Made by a program: the position numbers and the translations under genes. Source: Candidatus Kerfeldbacteria bacterium (lineage in GTDB: Bacteria; Patescibacteriota; Patescibacteriia; SBBC01; CAIJZX01). From it: 39,831 nucleotides of DNA. Shown piece by piece: positions 23,188 to 34,501 of the stretch. Each line of letters opens with the position of its first letter. Position 1 is the first letter of the stretch. The notes under the pieces are model-generated. The model saw only the letters and a list, made by a program, of their open reading frames with translations, had not been told where the DNA came from and searched no databases. Location of the stretch: the NCBI GenBank assembly GCA_903825245.1, contig CAIJZX010000008.1:1-39831 (forward strand), read 5' to 3'.

Positions 23188-23962
23188 ATGAAATTACTTC
23201 TCACCATCATTCATATTTTACGTCGCCGCACTGTAGAGCATTCCGGTGCTGGGTTTACTCTGATTGAATTACTCATCGTCGCCGCATTGTTCTCCCTATC
23301 GGCTTTAATTGCCACCTCGGTCTTTTCCAATGTCCAATCGAGCCAGCGTGGTTTACAAGCCCAACAGCGTGTCACGAGTGACGGACGATATCTACTAGAA
23401 ACCATGGCCCGGAGTATTCGTACCGGAACGATTAACTACAAGATGTATACAGCTACGCGCGAACAGGCGATTGGCGCACAAACAACATTCTCGACGGTTG
23501 ATCAACAAAATATAGTCACATGTTATCAGTGGGTACCTGATTCTCCGGGTGGCACTAACTATGTACTTCAAGTAAAAACCAATTCGGATGCCACGTGCTC
23601 AGGTGGAACGTGGACAACATTTACACCATCAGATTTACATGTGGACAGTCTTAAAGTTTATATTACTCCAACCTCAGATCCCTATAAAGCGGCTCCTCGT
23701 GTGGAGGCGGATTGTGCAAATACATCGAACTTTAATCCAGCAAATGGAACGTGTACATGTACGCCGGTTTCGGAAGTGAATAATACCTCGCCGGATTGCT
23801 TTTCAGATATGACGTGTGACGCAACGGATGGAACAACATTTATTTGCCACAACGCCGACGTCCAACCACAGGTAACGATTTTCCTACAAACAACCAGCAA
23901 AAACTCGGCCGCCGGAGAAAGCGCAACGGCGAAGTTGCAAACGACTGTTGTATCACGTATTT

Positions 23963-23973
<11 letters not shown>
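23188..23973 (+). CDS. Minor pseudopilin (PilW/GspJ-like)
   Basis: The 261-residue product carries a 22-residue basic leader cut before FTLIELLIVAALFSLSALIA, with Glu5 present. An RGLQAQQRVTSDGRYLLETMARSIR helix, typical of PilW/GspJ minor pseudopilins, follows, then a long beta-rich domain containing a Cys-rich segment (DCANTSNF, GTCTCTPV, DCFSDMTC). ATG 23188 is preferred to the track start at 23161 because it lies just after the previous stop and gives a normal leader. With the flanking pseudopilins it would form the tip complex that starts pilus assembly. Confidence 0.88.
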
Positions 23974-26992
<3,019 letters not shown>

Positions 26993-26994
<2 letters not shown>

Positions 26995-27017
26995 AAAACC
27001 TCGATCAGCGTCGAGGT
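26993..27017 (-). terminator. Rho-independent terminator of the minus-strand RNA
   Basis: Read on the minus strand: CCTCGA-CGCTGA-TCGAGG followed by TTTTTT. The U-tract coincides with the ligA stop codon region. In plus orientation the stem has no U-tract. Confidence 0.8.
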
Positions 27018-27146
27018 ATATCGTGGTAGAAGCGCAAGAGTGCCCCGTAGGCTCTGAAGAAAGTGTTCTCCCCCTATCCCCATAGTTAGGAACCCCTCTT
27101 CGTCTTGCCGGCGGGCGTCATCTCAGGCAAATCCGTGCCACGAAAC
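26993..27146 (-). ncRNA. Candidate structured small RNA, unassigned family
   Basis: On the minus strand a full transcription unit is visible: TTGACA, 17 nt, TAGTCT, then ~150 nt ending in a perfect terminator. No ORF of note lies in it. The 5' and 3' ends pair through TCGTGG/CCACGA (minus-strand copies of plus 27138-27143 and 27021-27026). Inside are three hairpins: TTGCC..GGCAA, GAAGA..TCTTC with CTAT-GGGG-ATAG at its tip, and AGAGCC..GGGCACTCT. Length and closed-rod outline would allow a 6S-like RNA, but I cannot match a known consensus. Confidence 0.5.
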
Positions 27147-27152
27147 GACCAG

Positions 27153-27181
27153 AGACTAACACCCTCTCGGCTTCTTGTCAA
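27153..27181 (-). promoter_or_regulatory. Promoter of the minus-strand RNA
   Basis: TTGACA (minus, plus coordinates 27181-27176), 17 nt, TAGTCT (27158-27153). Its -35 overlaps that of the gatC promoter on the other strand. Confidence 0.65.
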
Positions 27182-27203
27182 GATGGTCTGTCAACGGTAC
27201 ACT
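27175..27203 (+). promoter_or_regulatory. gatC: gatCA promoter (leaderless)
   Basis: TTGTCA (27175-27180), 17 nt, TACACT (27198-27203). The gatC ATG lies 8 nt after the -10 box. Confidence 0.7.
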
Positions 27204-27210
27204 ATGACTC

Positions 27211-27489
27211 ATGGAGATTACGACACAAGATATTCTCAAACTCGCCGATCTGGCGCGGCTGGAATTGACTCCCGACGAGGTGGCGAGTTTGACGACGCAA
27301 TTACCGAAAATTGTCGACTATGTAAGCCATCTGCAAGCAATTGATGCCACGATCGTGCCCGAAGTAACAACACCGACCGAAAACCTGCGTGCCGATATCG
27401 CGGTTCCGGCGACGAATACTGAAGCTATCTTGGCACAAGCACCGGAACGTGCCGAACGATTGTGGAGAGTTGATGCGGTATTTTCCTAA
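27211..27489 (+). CDS. gatC: Asp-tRNA(Asn)/Glu-tRNA(Gln) amidotransferase subunit C
   Basis: The 92-residue protein begins MEITTQDILKLADLARLELT and continues with LPKIVDYVSHLQAIDATIVPEV and a C-terminal WRVDAVFS-type end, the standard GatC layout and length. GatC wraps around GatA and GatB and stabilises the complex that turns misacylated Glu-tRNA(Gln) or Asp-tRNA(Asn) into the correct aminoacyl-tRNA. gatA follows after three bases. The gene has no Shine-Dalgarno; its ATG lies at the expected transcription start. gatB is not in the window and must be elsewhere. Confidence 0.94.
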   Translation: MEITTQDILKLADLARLELTPDEVASLTTQLPKIVDYVSHLQAIDATIVPEVTTPTENLRADIAVPATNTEAILAQAPERAERLWRVDAVFS

Positions 27490-27492
27490 GCC

Positions 27493-28938
27493 ATGTCGTA
27501 CCGCACGATCTCTGATGTCCATGCAGCACTTACGGCGAAAGATGTTTCGACGGTGGAGTTAGTGCAAGCGTCGCTTGAGCGGATTCACGAAACAGACAAA
27601 GATCTTGGCGCCTTTTTACGCGTTCGAGATATCGTGCTCGATGAAGCGGCGGCAACTGATAAACGGATCGCCGGTGGCGAACCATTGCGTTTGCTCGATG
27701 GCGTAACCTTAGCGGTTAAAGATAATATGGCCATTAATGGTGAGGTGGTAACTGCCGCGTCGAAAATATTGGAGCACTACAAAGCCGTAGTAACGGCGAC
27801 GGCGGTTGACCGTTTGCGTCAGCAGGGCGCACTCGTGATCGGCAAGACAAATCTTGATGAATTTGCCATGGGCGCATCGACGGAAAATTCAGCTTTCCAA
27901 AAAACGAAAAATCCGTGGAACACCGCACTTGTTCCCGGCGGTTCGTCCGGCGGTTCGGCGGTAGCGGTTGCCAGCGATCAAACACTGGTCTCAATCGGTT
28001 CGGATACCGGCGGCTCCATTCGCCAACCAGCATCATTTACCAACGTCGTCGGGTTCAAACCGACATACGGTCGCATTTCACGATTTGGTTTACTCTCGCT
28101 CGCGTCATCGCTCGATCAAATCGGACCGTTTACCCATACCGTGGATGATGCCGCACGAATGTATATGGTTATGGCCGGTCAGGATGATAACGACGCTACA
28201 ACCAGTGCGCGGACAGTTGAGGCAATTACTTTTGGTGCCAAGGCCGACGTGCAAAATATGCGGATCGGATTACCTAAAGAATTCTTTGGTGAGGGGATTG
28301 ATCCGGCGGTAGCGAAAGTTGTGATGGATGCGGCGGATGTCTATAAAAAATTAGGCGCAACGATCGTTGAGGTTTCTCTACCGCACGCTCGCGACGCTTT
28401 GGCGGCGTACTACATTATCCAGCCGGCGGAGACGAGTTCCAATTTAGCGCGGTATGATGGTATTCGATATGGCTTATCGAAGCGCGAAGGACAGGGACTA
28501 ATCAATATCTACAAACAATCGCGCGACGCCGGATTTGGACAAGAAGTAAAACGACGAATTATGGTTGGGACATTTTCACTCTCCGCTGGTTATACCGATG
28601 CGTTTTACCATCAGGCCGTTATGGTGCGGTCGCTGATTCACGAAGAGTTCGATCAAGTTTTCGATCAGGTCGATATATTATTGACACCGACATCACCGAC
28701 AACCGCTTTTCCGCTCGGCGCCCGAACGGCCGATCCGCTGACTATGTATTTGGCCGACTTACTCACCGTCCCGGCGAACTTAGCTAATATTCCAGCCATG
28801 TCGTTACCGGGAGGATTTGCTGATAACTTGCCGGTCGGAATTCAGTTGATGGCGAAGGAGTGGGATGAGGCCAGTATTTTCCGTGCTGGACAAGCTTTCC
28901 AGCAAGTGACGGATTGGCATACTAAACAGCCAAACTAA
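27493..28938 (+). CDS. gatA: Asp-tRNA(Asn)/Glu-tRNA(Gln) amidotransferase subunit A
   Basis: The 481-residue amidase releases ammonia from glutamine for the transamidation reaction. The catalytic triad is intact with canonical spacing: Lys76 in AVKDNMAING, cis-Ser151 in the amidase signature GGSSGGSAVAVAS, and nucleophile Ser175 in DTGGSIRQPA. Further family motifs are GKTNLDEFAMG and KPTYGRISRFGL. Near the C-terminus LPVGIQLMA is the usual closing motif. The length is normal. It starts three bases after gatC, in one operon, with no separate ribosome site visible. Confidence 0.97.
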   Translation: MSYRTISDVHAALTAKDVSTVELVQASLERIHETDKDLGAFLRVRDIVLDEAAATDKRIAGGEPLRLLDGVTLAVKDNMAINGEVVTAASKILEHYKAVVTATAVDRLRQQGALVIGKTNLDEFAMGASTENSAFQKTKNPWNTALVPGGSSGGSAVAVASDQTLVSIGSDTGGSIRQPASFTNVVGFKPTYGRISRFGLLSLASSLDQIGPFTHTVDDAARMYMVMAGQDDNDATTSARTVEAITFGAKADVQNMRIGLPKEFFGEGIDPAVAKVVMDAADVYKKLGATIVEVSLPHARDALAAYYIIQPAETSSNLARYDGIRYGLSKREGQGLINIYKQSRDAGFGQEVKRRIMVGTFSLSAGYTDAFYHQAVMVRSLIHEEFDQVFDQVDILLTPTSPTTAFPLGARTADPLTMYLADLLTVPANLANIPAMSLPGGFADNLPVGIQLMAKEWDEASIFRAGQAFQQVTDWHTKQPN

Positions 28939-28947
28939 GTCCAGATA

Positions 28948-28976
28948 TTGCCAAAAACGCTTTTTTATGCTAGTAT
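28948..28976 (+). promoter_or_regulatory. Promoter of the receiver-ndk operon
   Basis: TTGCCA (28948-28953), 17 nt, TAGTAT (28971-28976) with the TGc extension. ATG 28986 follows 10 nt later, so the leader is almost absent. Confidence 0.65.
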
Positions 28977-28985
28977 GTACATATT

Positions 28986-29369
28986 ATGACTGACAAAAAG
29001 ACAATTGTAGCCATCGTCGAGGATGAAAAGATGTTGGCGGACATGTATGCTACAAAGTTCACCATGGAAGGATTTGATGCTAAGAAGGCCAATGATGGTC
29101 AGGCTGGTTTTGACATGGTCAAGAAGGAAAAGCCGGACATTGTCTTGCTCGATATCATTATGCCGAAAATCGACGGTTTTGGCGTTTTAAAAATGCTCAA
29201 GGATGAGCCGGAACTGAAAGCAATTCCGGTGGTTTTATTGACGAACCTCGGTCAAGAAGAAGATATTAAAAAAGGTAAACAACTTGGCGCGGCCGATTAC
29301 TTCGTTAAAGCGAATCATACACCCGCGGAAGTTGTGCAAAAAGTGAAACAAGTTTTGAATCTACCGTAA
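28986..29369 (+). CDS. CheY-like single-domain response regulator
   Basis: The 127-residue protein is a lone receiver domain. The acidic pair is E12/D13 (IVEDEK), the phospho-acceptor is D56 in IVLLDIIMPKIDG, the switch Thr is T86 in VVLLTNLG, and the conserved Lys is K108 in YFVKANH. There is no output domain, so it would act by binding a partner protein. Stand-alone receivers of this type are common in Patescibacteria and often accompany pilus or twitching functions, but no histidine kinase is in the window. It overlaps ndk as TAATG, so the two are translated together. Confidence 0.93.
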   Translation: MTDKKTIVAIVEDEKMLADMYATKFTMEGFDAKKANDGQAGFDMVKKEKPDIVLLDIIMPKIDGFGVLKMLKDEPELKAIPVVLLTNLGQEEDIKKGKQLGAADYFVKANHTPAEVVQKVKQVLNLP

Positions 29370-29872
29370 TGCCGACGATTGAACGCTCGCTCGTTTTGCT
29401 GAAGCCCGATGCAGTGGATAGGGGTCTTATTGGTGAGATTATACATCGTTTTGAACGGACCGGTTTGAAGATCGCCGGATTGAAAATGGTCTGGCCAACA
29501 AAAGAACACGCCTCAAAGCACTACACCGAAGACCTAGCTGTTCGTCGCGGACAGCATGTTCGCGATTTGATGATTGAGATGCTGATGTCTGGTCCAATTG
29601 TGGCGATTACATTAGAAGGAGTAGAGGCCGTAGAGCAAGTCAGAAAAATGATTGGTTCTACAGAACCGAAGGCCGCATTACCGGGCACTATTCGTGGTGA
29701 CTTCTCGCATGTTTCATTTAAACATGCCGATAGTAAAAATATTGGGATCTATAACCTGGTTCATGCCTCAGGGAGTTCAGAGGAGGCTGTAATCGAAGTT
29801 GCCGTTTGGTTTACGCCGGAAGAACTTCACGATCATAAGGCGGGATACACAAAGCATACGATCGCCTACTAA
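29369..29872 (+). CDS. ndk: Nucleoside diphosphate kinase
   Basis: The 167-residue enzyme exchanges the terminal phosphate between nucleoside di- and triphosphates through a phosphohistidine. Motifs are LVLLKPDAVDRGLIGEI with Lys12, the nucleotide-binding GTIRGDFS and catalytic His132 in YNLVHASGSSEEA, where the usual HGSDS is HASGS. It is longer than typical ~140-residue enzymes through a short insertion around YTEDLAVRRGQHVRD and an extended C-terminus (GYTKHTIAY). This longer form also occurs in other Patescibacteria and some archaea, as far as I know. The ATG overlaps the stop of the receiver gene by one base. Confidence 0.94.
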   Translation: MPTIERSLVLLKPDAVDRGLIGEIIHRFERTGLKIAGLKMVWPTKEHASKHYTEDLAVRRGQHVRDLMIEMLMSGPIVAITLEGVEAVEQVRKMIGSTEPKAALPGTIRGDFSHVSFKHADSKNIGIYNLVHASGSSEEAVIEVAVWFTPEELHDHKAGYTKHTIAY

Positions 29873-29937
29873 AATATGGATCCAGTCGTTTTTCTGTTGG
29901 AGGGTTCGGAAAAGTTGGTGGCAAATAATTTCAAAGC

Positions 29938-31734
29938 ATGGATTCAGATGTAGATTCGGGTAGTATAGCAAAGGAAATTGAGCAGGGAGTTTTTACATCT
30001 TTAGAAATAGAGATTATTTCCGAGGTGATACTCAGGGAGATTTCGGGCAGGTTACTTGAGAAAAATAAAACGAATGCAATAACAAAATCCTTAATTCAAG
30101 GGATACCAAATGGTAATAGAAATTACGATTGGAATGTTGGTAGTATCCTTCGTCATTTTCCGGCAAACAGTTTAGTAGAAACTCTGGGCGTGATGGAGAA
30201 CGCCCCACTGCATAATTCAATCGGTTTAACATGGGTTCTGGGTGAATTAAAGAATCAACATTGGATAATAGTAAATTATCTTCGATCCACTATCGTTCAT
30301 GCGCGTTGTTCCGATGCGTGGTGGCGAGCAGCTTTTTCTCTTGAAAGTCTGGGTCTTGGGGATGCGATAAATATTTTAAAAATGTCCCTTAAGGGGCATA
30401 GATTATCTGAACTGAGGGAAAATTTATTGCATCTTGATGACAAACGCTGCATTGTAGGAATACTTATTCAAAGCAACGTGGATAATATAGAAAAAGAAAT
30501 TTATCCTTTGCTAAAAAAGCGTTTTCTTGAGTCTGAACAAATTGCCGAAACAGTAAACTGTTGCTGGTTGCTTGGTCGTTTACGACTTATTGATAATGAT
30601 ATTTATGATCATCTACTCAAGCTCTCGGGCAGCGAAAACCATGAAATTAAATATTATACGTTTTTTGCTCTTCAAAATAACGCTAATGAGACTCTTCGTC
30701 CTGTGTTCGAGCGAGCACTCAAAGACCAGGATTCATTAATCAGAAAGATGGCCACTCGTGGGTTGCTAACTATTGGAAATGAAGCGGCAAGACAAAACAT
30801 TGAAACCGCTTTAGCTGTTGAACAAGAAGAAGACGTAATTGGAGAAATGAGTCAAGCGATTTATTGTTTAAAAAATCCCTACGATCGCAACAGGCTATTA
30901 ATAGAATCACGAGCGTTTCGAAATGAAAATGGCATGATCTCAGATGAGAGCGATAAATGGTATAGCGATCCGGCTATTTATCATACATTTTCTGAATCGG
31001 AGGATCCTGAAAACGTATGCTTGAATCTTGTTTTGCGAAATATGAAAGGTCACACCTTTCGGAATCCGATTGATTTAGGAACCGGTACGGGACGTATGAT
31101 TTGGCCGATTATGGACACCTTGCGTTATCAGGGGAGGTTTTATGCAGTTGATGCTAGCGAAAAAATGTGCGACTTCTTATTAAAAAACTCTAAACGAGAG
31201 CGGAAATTTACTCACAATTTATCCGTTATTCGATCGACCATTGAAGATGCCCCTTTGCACATTTCCGATGTTTCCACCTTTATATTAAGCTCTTTTGGTT
31301 TCCCGAGTCATATTAGCAACAAAAAAAGATGTTCGAAAGAACTACAAGCAGTGGATCATTTATTAGCGGATGATGGATACTTTGTCACCATTGGTTGGGA
31401 CGAAACCTTTAATGATGAGCTGAGCGAAATGTGGTATCGGTTCATTCCGGATGATATTCAAGCTAATACGTTTGAAGATTGGCGACAGCAACGCGTTGCC
31501 CGCATTCAGTCACCCCGAAATTGCGGTCTAACCTGGTTTAAGCGCGGCATCCGGGTGCCATTGCAGTTTGATTCTCTAAAAGAATCAGCGAATGTGATGG
31601 GGTACCTTTTTGGTCGAGATGCGGCGCAGTATGTTGTGAGTACCGGGCGGACGGAATGGATTATGTCATTAGGAATTACCTGCGACCGCAAACAAGATCT
31701 CCAAGCAATCATTCAAAAATATGAAGGAAATTGA
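29938..31734 (+). CDS. HEAT-repeat protein fused to a class I methyltransferase
   Basis: The 598-residue protein has two parts. Residues ~40-300 are alternating helices in HEAT/PBS-lyase style repeats (SEQIAETVNCCWLLGRLRLID, NHEIKYYTFFALQNNANETL, LIRKMATRGLLTIGNEAARQ). Residues ~350-598 hold a Rossmann methyltransferase with the SAM loop PIDLGTGTGRMIW and the acidic ribose-binding strand FYAVDASEKMCDF, followed by FILSSFGFPSHI. The substrate is unknown; the HEAT part probably selects a protein or nucleic acid partner. Bases in this gene are clearly A+T-richer than in the neighbours, suggesting acquisition from elsewhere. No Shine-Dalgarno precedes ATG 29938. It overlaps the CYTH gene by 14 nt, so they form a pair. 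Confidence 0.82.
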   Translation: MDSDVDSGSIAKEIEQGVFTSLEIEIISEVILREISGRLLEKNKTNAITKSLIQGIPNGNRNYDWNVGSILRHFPANSLVETLGVMENAPLHNSIGLTWVLGELKNQHWIIVNYLRSTIVHARCSDAWWRAAFSLESLGLGDAINILKMSLKGHRLSELRENLLHLDDKRCIVGILIQSNVDNIEKEIYPLLKKRFLESEQIAETVNCCWLLGRLRLIDNDIYDHLLKLSGSENHEIKYYTFFALQNNANETLRPVFERALKDQDSLIRKMATRGLLTIGNEAARQNIETALAVEQEEDVIGEMSQAIYCLKNPYDRNRLLIESRAFRNENGMISDESDKWYSDPAIYHTFSESEDPENVCLNLVLRNMKGHTFRNPIDLGTGTGRMIWPIMDTLRYQGRFYAVDASEKMCDFLLKNSKRERKFTHNLSVIRSTIEDAPLHISDVSTFILSSFGFPSHISNKKRCSKELQAVDHLLADDGYFVTIGWDETFNDELSEMWYRFIPDDIQANTFEDWRQQRVARIQSPRNCGLTWFKRGIRVPLQFDSLKESANVMGYLFGRDAAQYVVSTGRTEWIMSLGITCDRKQDLQAIIQKYEGN

Positions 31735-32314
31735 AATATTAGTTTCTGTCTCCGGAAGTCCGGCGAAGATACGCAGGCAACTTCGCCGCATAGGTAGTCC
31801 CACGGTTTCGCGCACAATCGATCAATATTATTTCGACCCAAAACGTTCCGACTTACGCCCAAACCGTAGCGGACGATTGATGCGGTGTTTTCGACTTCGA
31901 GATCGGGCCGGGAAATTCACGCTTACGTATAAAGTTGACCGCTTTGATCGGCGCGGGAAGTGGAAATATTCAGACGAACACGAAACCCTAATTGAAGATG
32001 GTAATGTGATGAGAAAGATTATTCAACACTTGGGATTACAGATGCTCGTTTGCGTTGATAGTATCAAACATGTTTATCGGCAAGGTGTTTATGAAATTGT
32101 ATATGAGCAAGTGAAGGGGCTTGGACAATTTCTGGAGGTTGAATTGAAAAGCCACACTTCCTATACAAGCCCTGTAAAAGCTAAGGCGGCAGTTTGGCAA
32201 TACATTAAGAAGCTTGAATTACATACCGGCCCAGAACTCAATGCCGGAAAACCAGAATTGTTATTGCAACGTCAATCTGGAAGAAAAAGAATTTCGGTTG
32301 AAATGATGGAGTAA
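31721..32314 (+). CDS. CYTH-domain protein (CyaB/thiamine-triphosphatase-like)
   Basis: The 197-residue product follows the CYTH pattern of an eight-stranded tunnel: N-terminal EIEILV, then QYYFDPKR, LMRCFRLRDRAGKFTLTYK, DEHETLIEDG, VYEIVYEQVKGLGQFLEVELK. Family members bind organic or inorganic triphosphates with metals in the tunnel and act as class IV adenylyl cyclases or triphosphatases. The signature ExExK reads E3-I-E5-I-L7, so the conserved Lys is replaced by Leu and activity may be changed or lost. It overlaps the HEAT-methyltransferase gene by 14 nt and shares its A+T-rich character. A joint function is suggested, with nucleotide signalling or RNA/protein modification as guesses. Confidence 0.85.
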   Translation: MKEIEILVSVSGSPAKIRRQLRRIGSPTVSRTIDQYYFDPKRSDLRPNRSGRLMRCFRLRDRAGKFTLTYKVDRFDRRGKWKYSDEHETLIEDGNVMRKIIQHLGLQMLVCVDSIKHVYRQGVYEIVYEQVKGLGQFLEVELKSHTSYTSPVKAKAAVWQYIKKLELHTGPELNAGKPELLLQRQSGRKRISVEMME

Positions 32315-32321
32315 AGTACGT

Positions 32322-32350
32322 TTTTACATTTATCAAAGTAGTGCTATCCT
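32322..32350 (+). promoter_or_regulatory. Promoter of the small membrane protein gene
   Basis: TTTACA (32322-32327), 17 nt, TATCCT (32345-32350) with the TGc extension. It leaves a ~230-nt leader. A second candidate is TTGACA (32491-32496), 16 nt, TATCGT (32513-32518). Confidence 0.6.
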
Positions 32351-32391
32351 TAACAGGTTGACCTGCCAAAAGGCGGTATCTTTGTATTGAC

Positions 32392-32489
32392 CCTGTTAGA
32401 AGTGGGGATATTTTACTTTTCAAGTGCAAGTAAGTTTTTGCACGAACTAATACATATTTTTGTATACTATTTCGGCCACTTCTAACGGG
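32392..32489 (+). promoter_or_regulatory. Structured 5' leader with 14-bp inverted repeat
   Basis: CCTGTTAGAAGTGG (32392-32405) pairs with CCACTTCTAACGGG (32476-32489), with one G-U. The 70-nt interior is A+T-rich and holds a second hairpin, GTGCAA with TTGCAC (~32424-32443), and a TATACT box. Just after it, ACACC and GGGTGT form another hairpin. It could be a cis-regulatory RNA or a small inserted element; no known class is recognised. Confidence 0.5.
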
Positions 32490-32583
32490 GTTGACACCTA
32501 CCACTACGGGTGTATCGTTATCTATCGCTCTTTCGCCCTTTGCCAACTGAATACTCACTAGTCCGTAACCAAGGACTACTCAT

Positions 32584-32793
32584 ATGCTGCACGTCACATT
32601 GGTGACGGCACCGTACCTCGCGCCGCTGTTGGCCTTCGCCAATCAGTATGGCTTGATGGTCATCGGTGCCTTCATCGTTCTCGTCGCGTTTACCGGACGC
32701 AAGTTCGGTCCGCTCGCTCTCTTTCCCTTGGTCATCGGCCTAGGGATTGTATTGAGTGGCGCTGCGCGCTTCCTGCCTTTGGCAGGAAAGTAA
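32584..32793 (+). CDS. Small two-helix membrane protein
   Basis: The 69-residue product has two hydrophobic helices (YGLMVIGAFIVLVAF and LALFPLVIGLGIVLSGAARFL) joined by a basic TGRKFG turn, so both termini probably lie on the same side. I recognise no family. The G+C-rich codon choice resembles the SPFH operon downstream. The 3' end of the gene folds into TTCCTGCC-TTT-GGCAGGAA (32770-32788), and a terminator follows. It stands alone between two promoters with a long structured leader, which suggests individual regulation. Confidence 0.65.
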   Translation: MLHVTLVTAPYLAPLLAFANQYGLMVIGAFIVLVAFTGRKFGPLALFPLVIGLGIVLSGAARFLPLAGK

Positions 32794-32798
32794 ACGGC

Positions 32799-32829
32799 AA
32801 ACATCCTTGGCTTACCCCCTTGGATGTTT
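32799..32829 (+). terminator. Rho-independent terminator of the small membrane protein gene
   Basis: AAACATCC (32799-32806) pairs with GGATGTTT (32822-32829) around a 15-nt loop; a short TTTTCTT run follows. Confidence 0.65.
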
Positions 32830-32914
32830 TCTTGATTCCGTATGTTTCTGTGGAGTGGAATGTTCAGATCAAAAGTGCAGGGTAGTTTGAAATAATCGCT
32901 TCATATCGCTGGGC

Positions 32915-32943
32915 TTGACAAATTGAAAGAGATGTGGTAGTCT
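32915..32943 (+). promoter_or_regulatory. Promoter of the SPFH operon
   Basis: TTGACA (32915-32920), 17 nt, TAGTCT (32938-32943) with the TGg extension. The ~125-nt leader has a GAGACT-GAAA-AGTCTC hairpin (32994-33009) with a GNRA loop. Confidence 0.8.
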
Positions 32944-33076
32944 GTTCGGTCGCGGCTATGGAGGGCTGATTGATAACTACATAAGAAAACAACGAGACTG
33001 AAAAGTCTCTCACGATAGCTAAACGCATCTCAACCGCGTGGTCTTATTATATAGACGACGCACCGGAGGTACTCGT

Positions 33077-34492
33077 ATGTGGTGGTTCTTGTTTGCTCTG
33101 ATCCTCGTGGTCGGCGGCGGCATCATTTTTGGTGCTCGCTCGTTCTACAGTTGGATCGTGTATGGATGGGCAGATCGGCAGTTTCTGTTTGCCCGACGGG
33201 ACACAAACTTCACCTACCTCGTGGCTGATGGCGAGAACGTCTGTCGGGTTGAGGTCAACCCGATCGACAAGCAATGGCAAGCCTTTTATACGGAGGCAGC
33301 CAAACATCGGGAAACCTACAGGGTCAGCACAGGTCGTCCAGGTTTGGTTTGGGTCGGTTTTCCGCCCAATCGCTTTCGTCTGAAGTCTTGGGCGCCGACG
33401 AAGTACTACGAATTCGTTCGTGGTGGTTCACGGCACGCAGTTCCGATGCAGATTCAGCGGCTGGAGTATCCGTTCCAGCCCGATGACGCAACCTTGAAGG
33501 CCTTGAACGAGAAGGCCGACAAGGCCCGGGCAGTCTTTACAGCGTTGGAACGGAATGTCCCGACCGATCAGGCGCCGATATACTTGACGCCGGACGAAGC
33601 AGACTTGTTGTCCTACATGCCCTCGATGCGGTCGAAAGACAACATCGAGACGAACATCTGGGTGACACTCTACGTCCAGATCATCTTCGCCGACGACATG
33701 GTCGCTAAGGCGAAGAATTATCAGGATGAACTGGAAGGTGTGGTCGATCCGGCCATGCGCCTGGTTGCTGCGGATCTCGAGTTGATGAGTATCACCAGCA
33801 CGAAGACGGTAGCCAATGCTACAACCGCACCTGATACAATCGTCAAGTTCGAACGCGGCAAGTTGCTTTCTGAAGGCCAGGCCGCTCTTCGGAAAGAACT
33901 CGGTGTTGATGTTACTAAGCAGATCGTCACCTACGCCGATTACATCGCAATCTGTGGGGAGCAAACTATCCGCGGTCAGGTTCTTCGTGACTGGGGCATC
34001 TTCATCGCTAACGCGGTGATCAAGGACGCCCAAGAAGTCAGCGGTGAGCTTGAGAAAGCAGCTGAGACGTTCGTCAAGAAGCAGGCTGAACAGGCCGGAC
34101 GACTGGTCGAAGCTCGCACAACTCGGGATCTTAAGATCCTCGAAGCCGAAGGAGAATCTCAGGCAAAAGAACGCGTGGCAAAGGCCGACGCGTTTCGGAT
34201 TACTACGATCGCCGATGCCGATCAGAAAGCGGCAGTGGCGAGAATCACTGGGTTCTCCATTGGTGAGAGGCCAGACGAGGCTGGTCGGGCGGCGTTTCTG
34301 TTGTGGTTCGAAAAGGAAACGATGCGTCAGGGTCTGACGACTTCCGGTCGGACGACCTATGTCCTGCCCCAGCAGTTCAGCGCCTTCGCGCCGCTCCTGG
34401 AAGAATTGCGAATGGCGATGACCAAGCCGTCTGGCGATTCCAAGTCCAAAACCGAAGCTGCGGAGGGCGATCAGTCCACTGCAGCGTCATAG
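33077..34492 (+). CDS. SPFH/flotillin-like membrane protein
   Basis: The 471-residue product begins with one membrane helix (WWFLFALILVVGGGIIFGA) and no cleavage site. A band-7/SPFH-like domain follows (residues ~45-290; VTLYVQIIFADDM, LRKELGVDVTKQIVTYADY), then a long charged helix with Ala/Glu repeats (KKQAEQAGRLVEARTTRDLK, GESQAKERVAKADAF), the hallmark of flotillin/stomatin proteins, and a hydrophilic tail. Such proteins build large ring-like membrane scaffolds. GGAGGT (33065-33070) fixes ATG 33077. It is co-transcribed with a multi-spanning membrane protein that probably resides in the same scaffold. Codon use is more G+C-rich than in the surface operon. Confidence 0.8.
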   Translation: MWWFLFALILVVGGGIIFGARSFYSWIVYGWADRQFLFARRDTNFTYLVADGENVCRVEVNPIDKQWQAFYTEAAKHRETYRVSTGRPGLVWVGFPPNRFRLKSWAPTKYYEFVRGGSRHAVPMQIQRLEYPFQPDDATLKALNEKADKARAVFTALERNVPTDQAPIYLTPDEADLLSYMPSMRSKDNIETNIWVTLYVQIIFADDMVAKAKNYQDELEGVVDPAMRLVAADLELMSITSTKTVANATTAPDTIVKFERGKLLSEGQAALRKELGVDVTKQIVTYADYIAICGEQTIRGQVLRDWGIFIANAVIKDAQEVSGELEKAAETFVKKQAEQAGRLVEARTTRDLKILEAEGESQAKERVAKADAFRITTIADADQKAAVARITGFSIGERPDEAGRAAFLLWFEKETMRQGLTTSGRTTYVLPQQFSAFAPLLEELRMAMTKPSGDSKSKTEAAEGDQSTAAS

Positions 34493-34501
34493 GAGAAATT
34501 C

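Noticed and set aside
27000-27150. TPP riboswitch on the minus strand, suggested by a CTGAGAT segment
   Set aside because: The second conserved part of the THI box (CTGATCTGGATAATGCCAGCG-like) is absent and no thiamine gene lies downstream.
33428-34033. Minus-strand ORF of 201 residues
   Set aside because: It lies wholly inside the SPFH gene, which has recognisable domains and a good Shine-Dalgarno.
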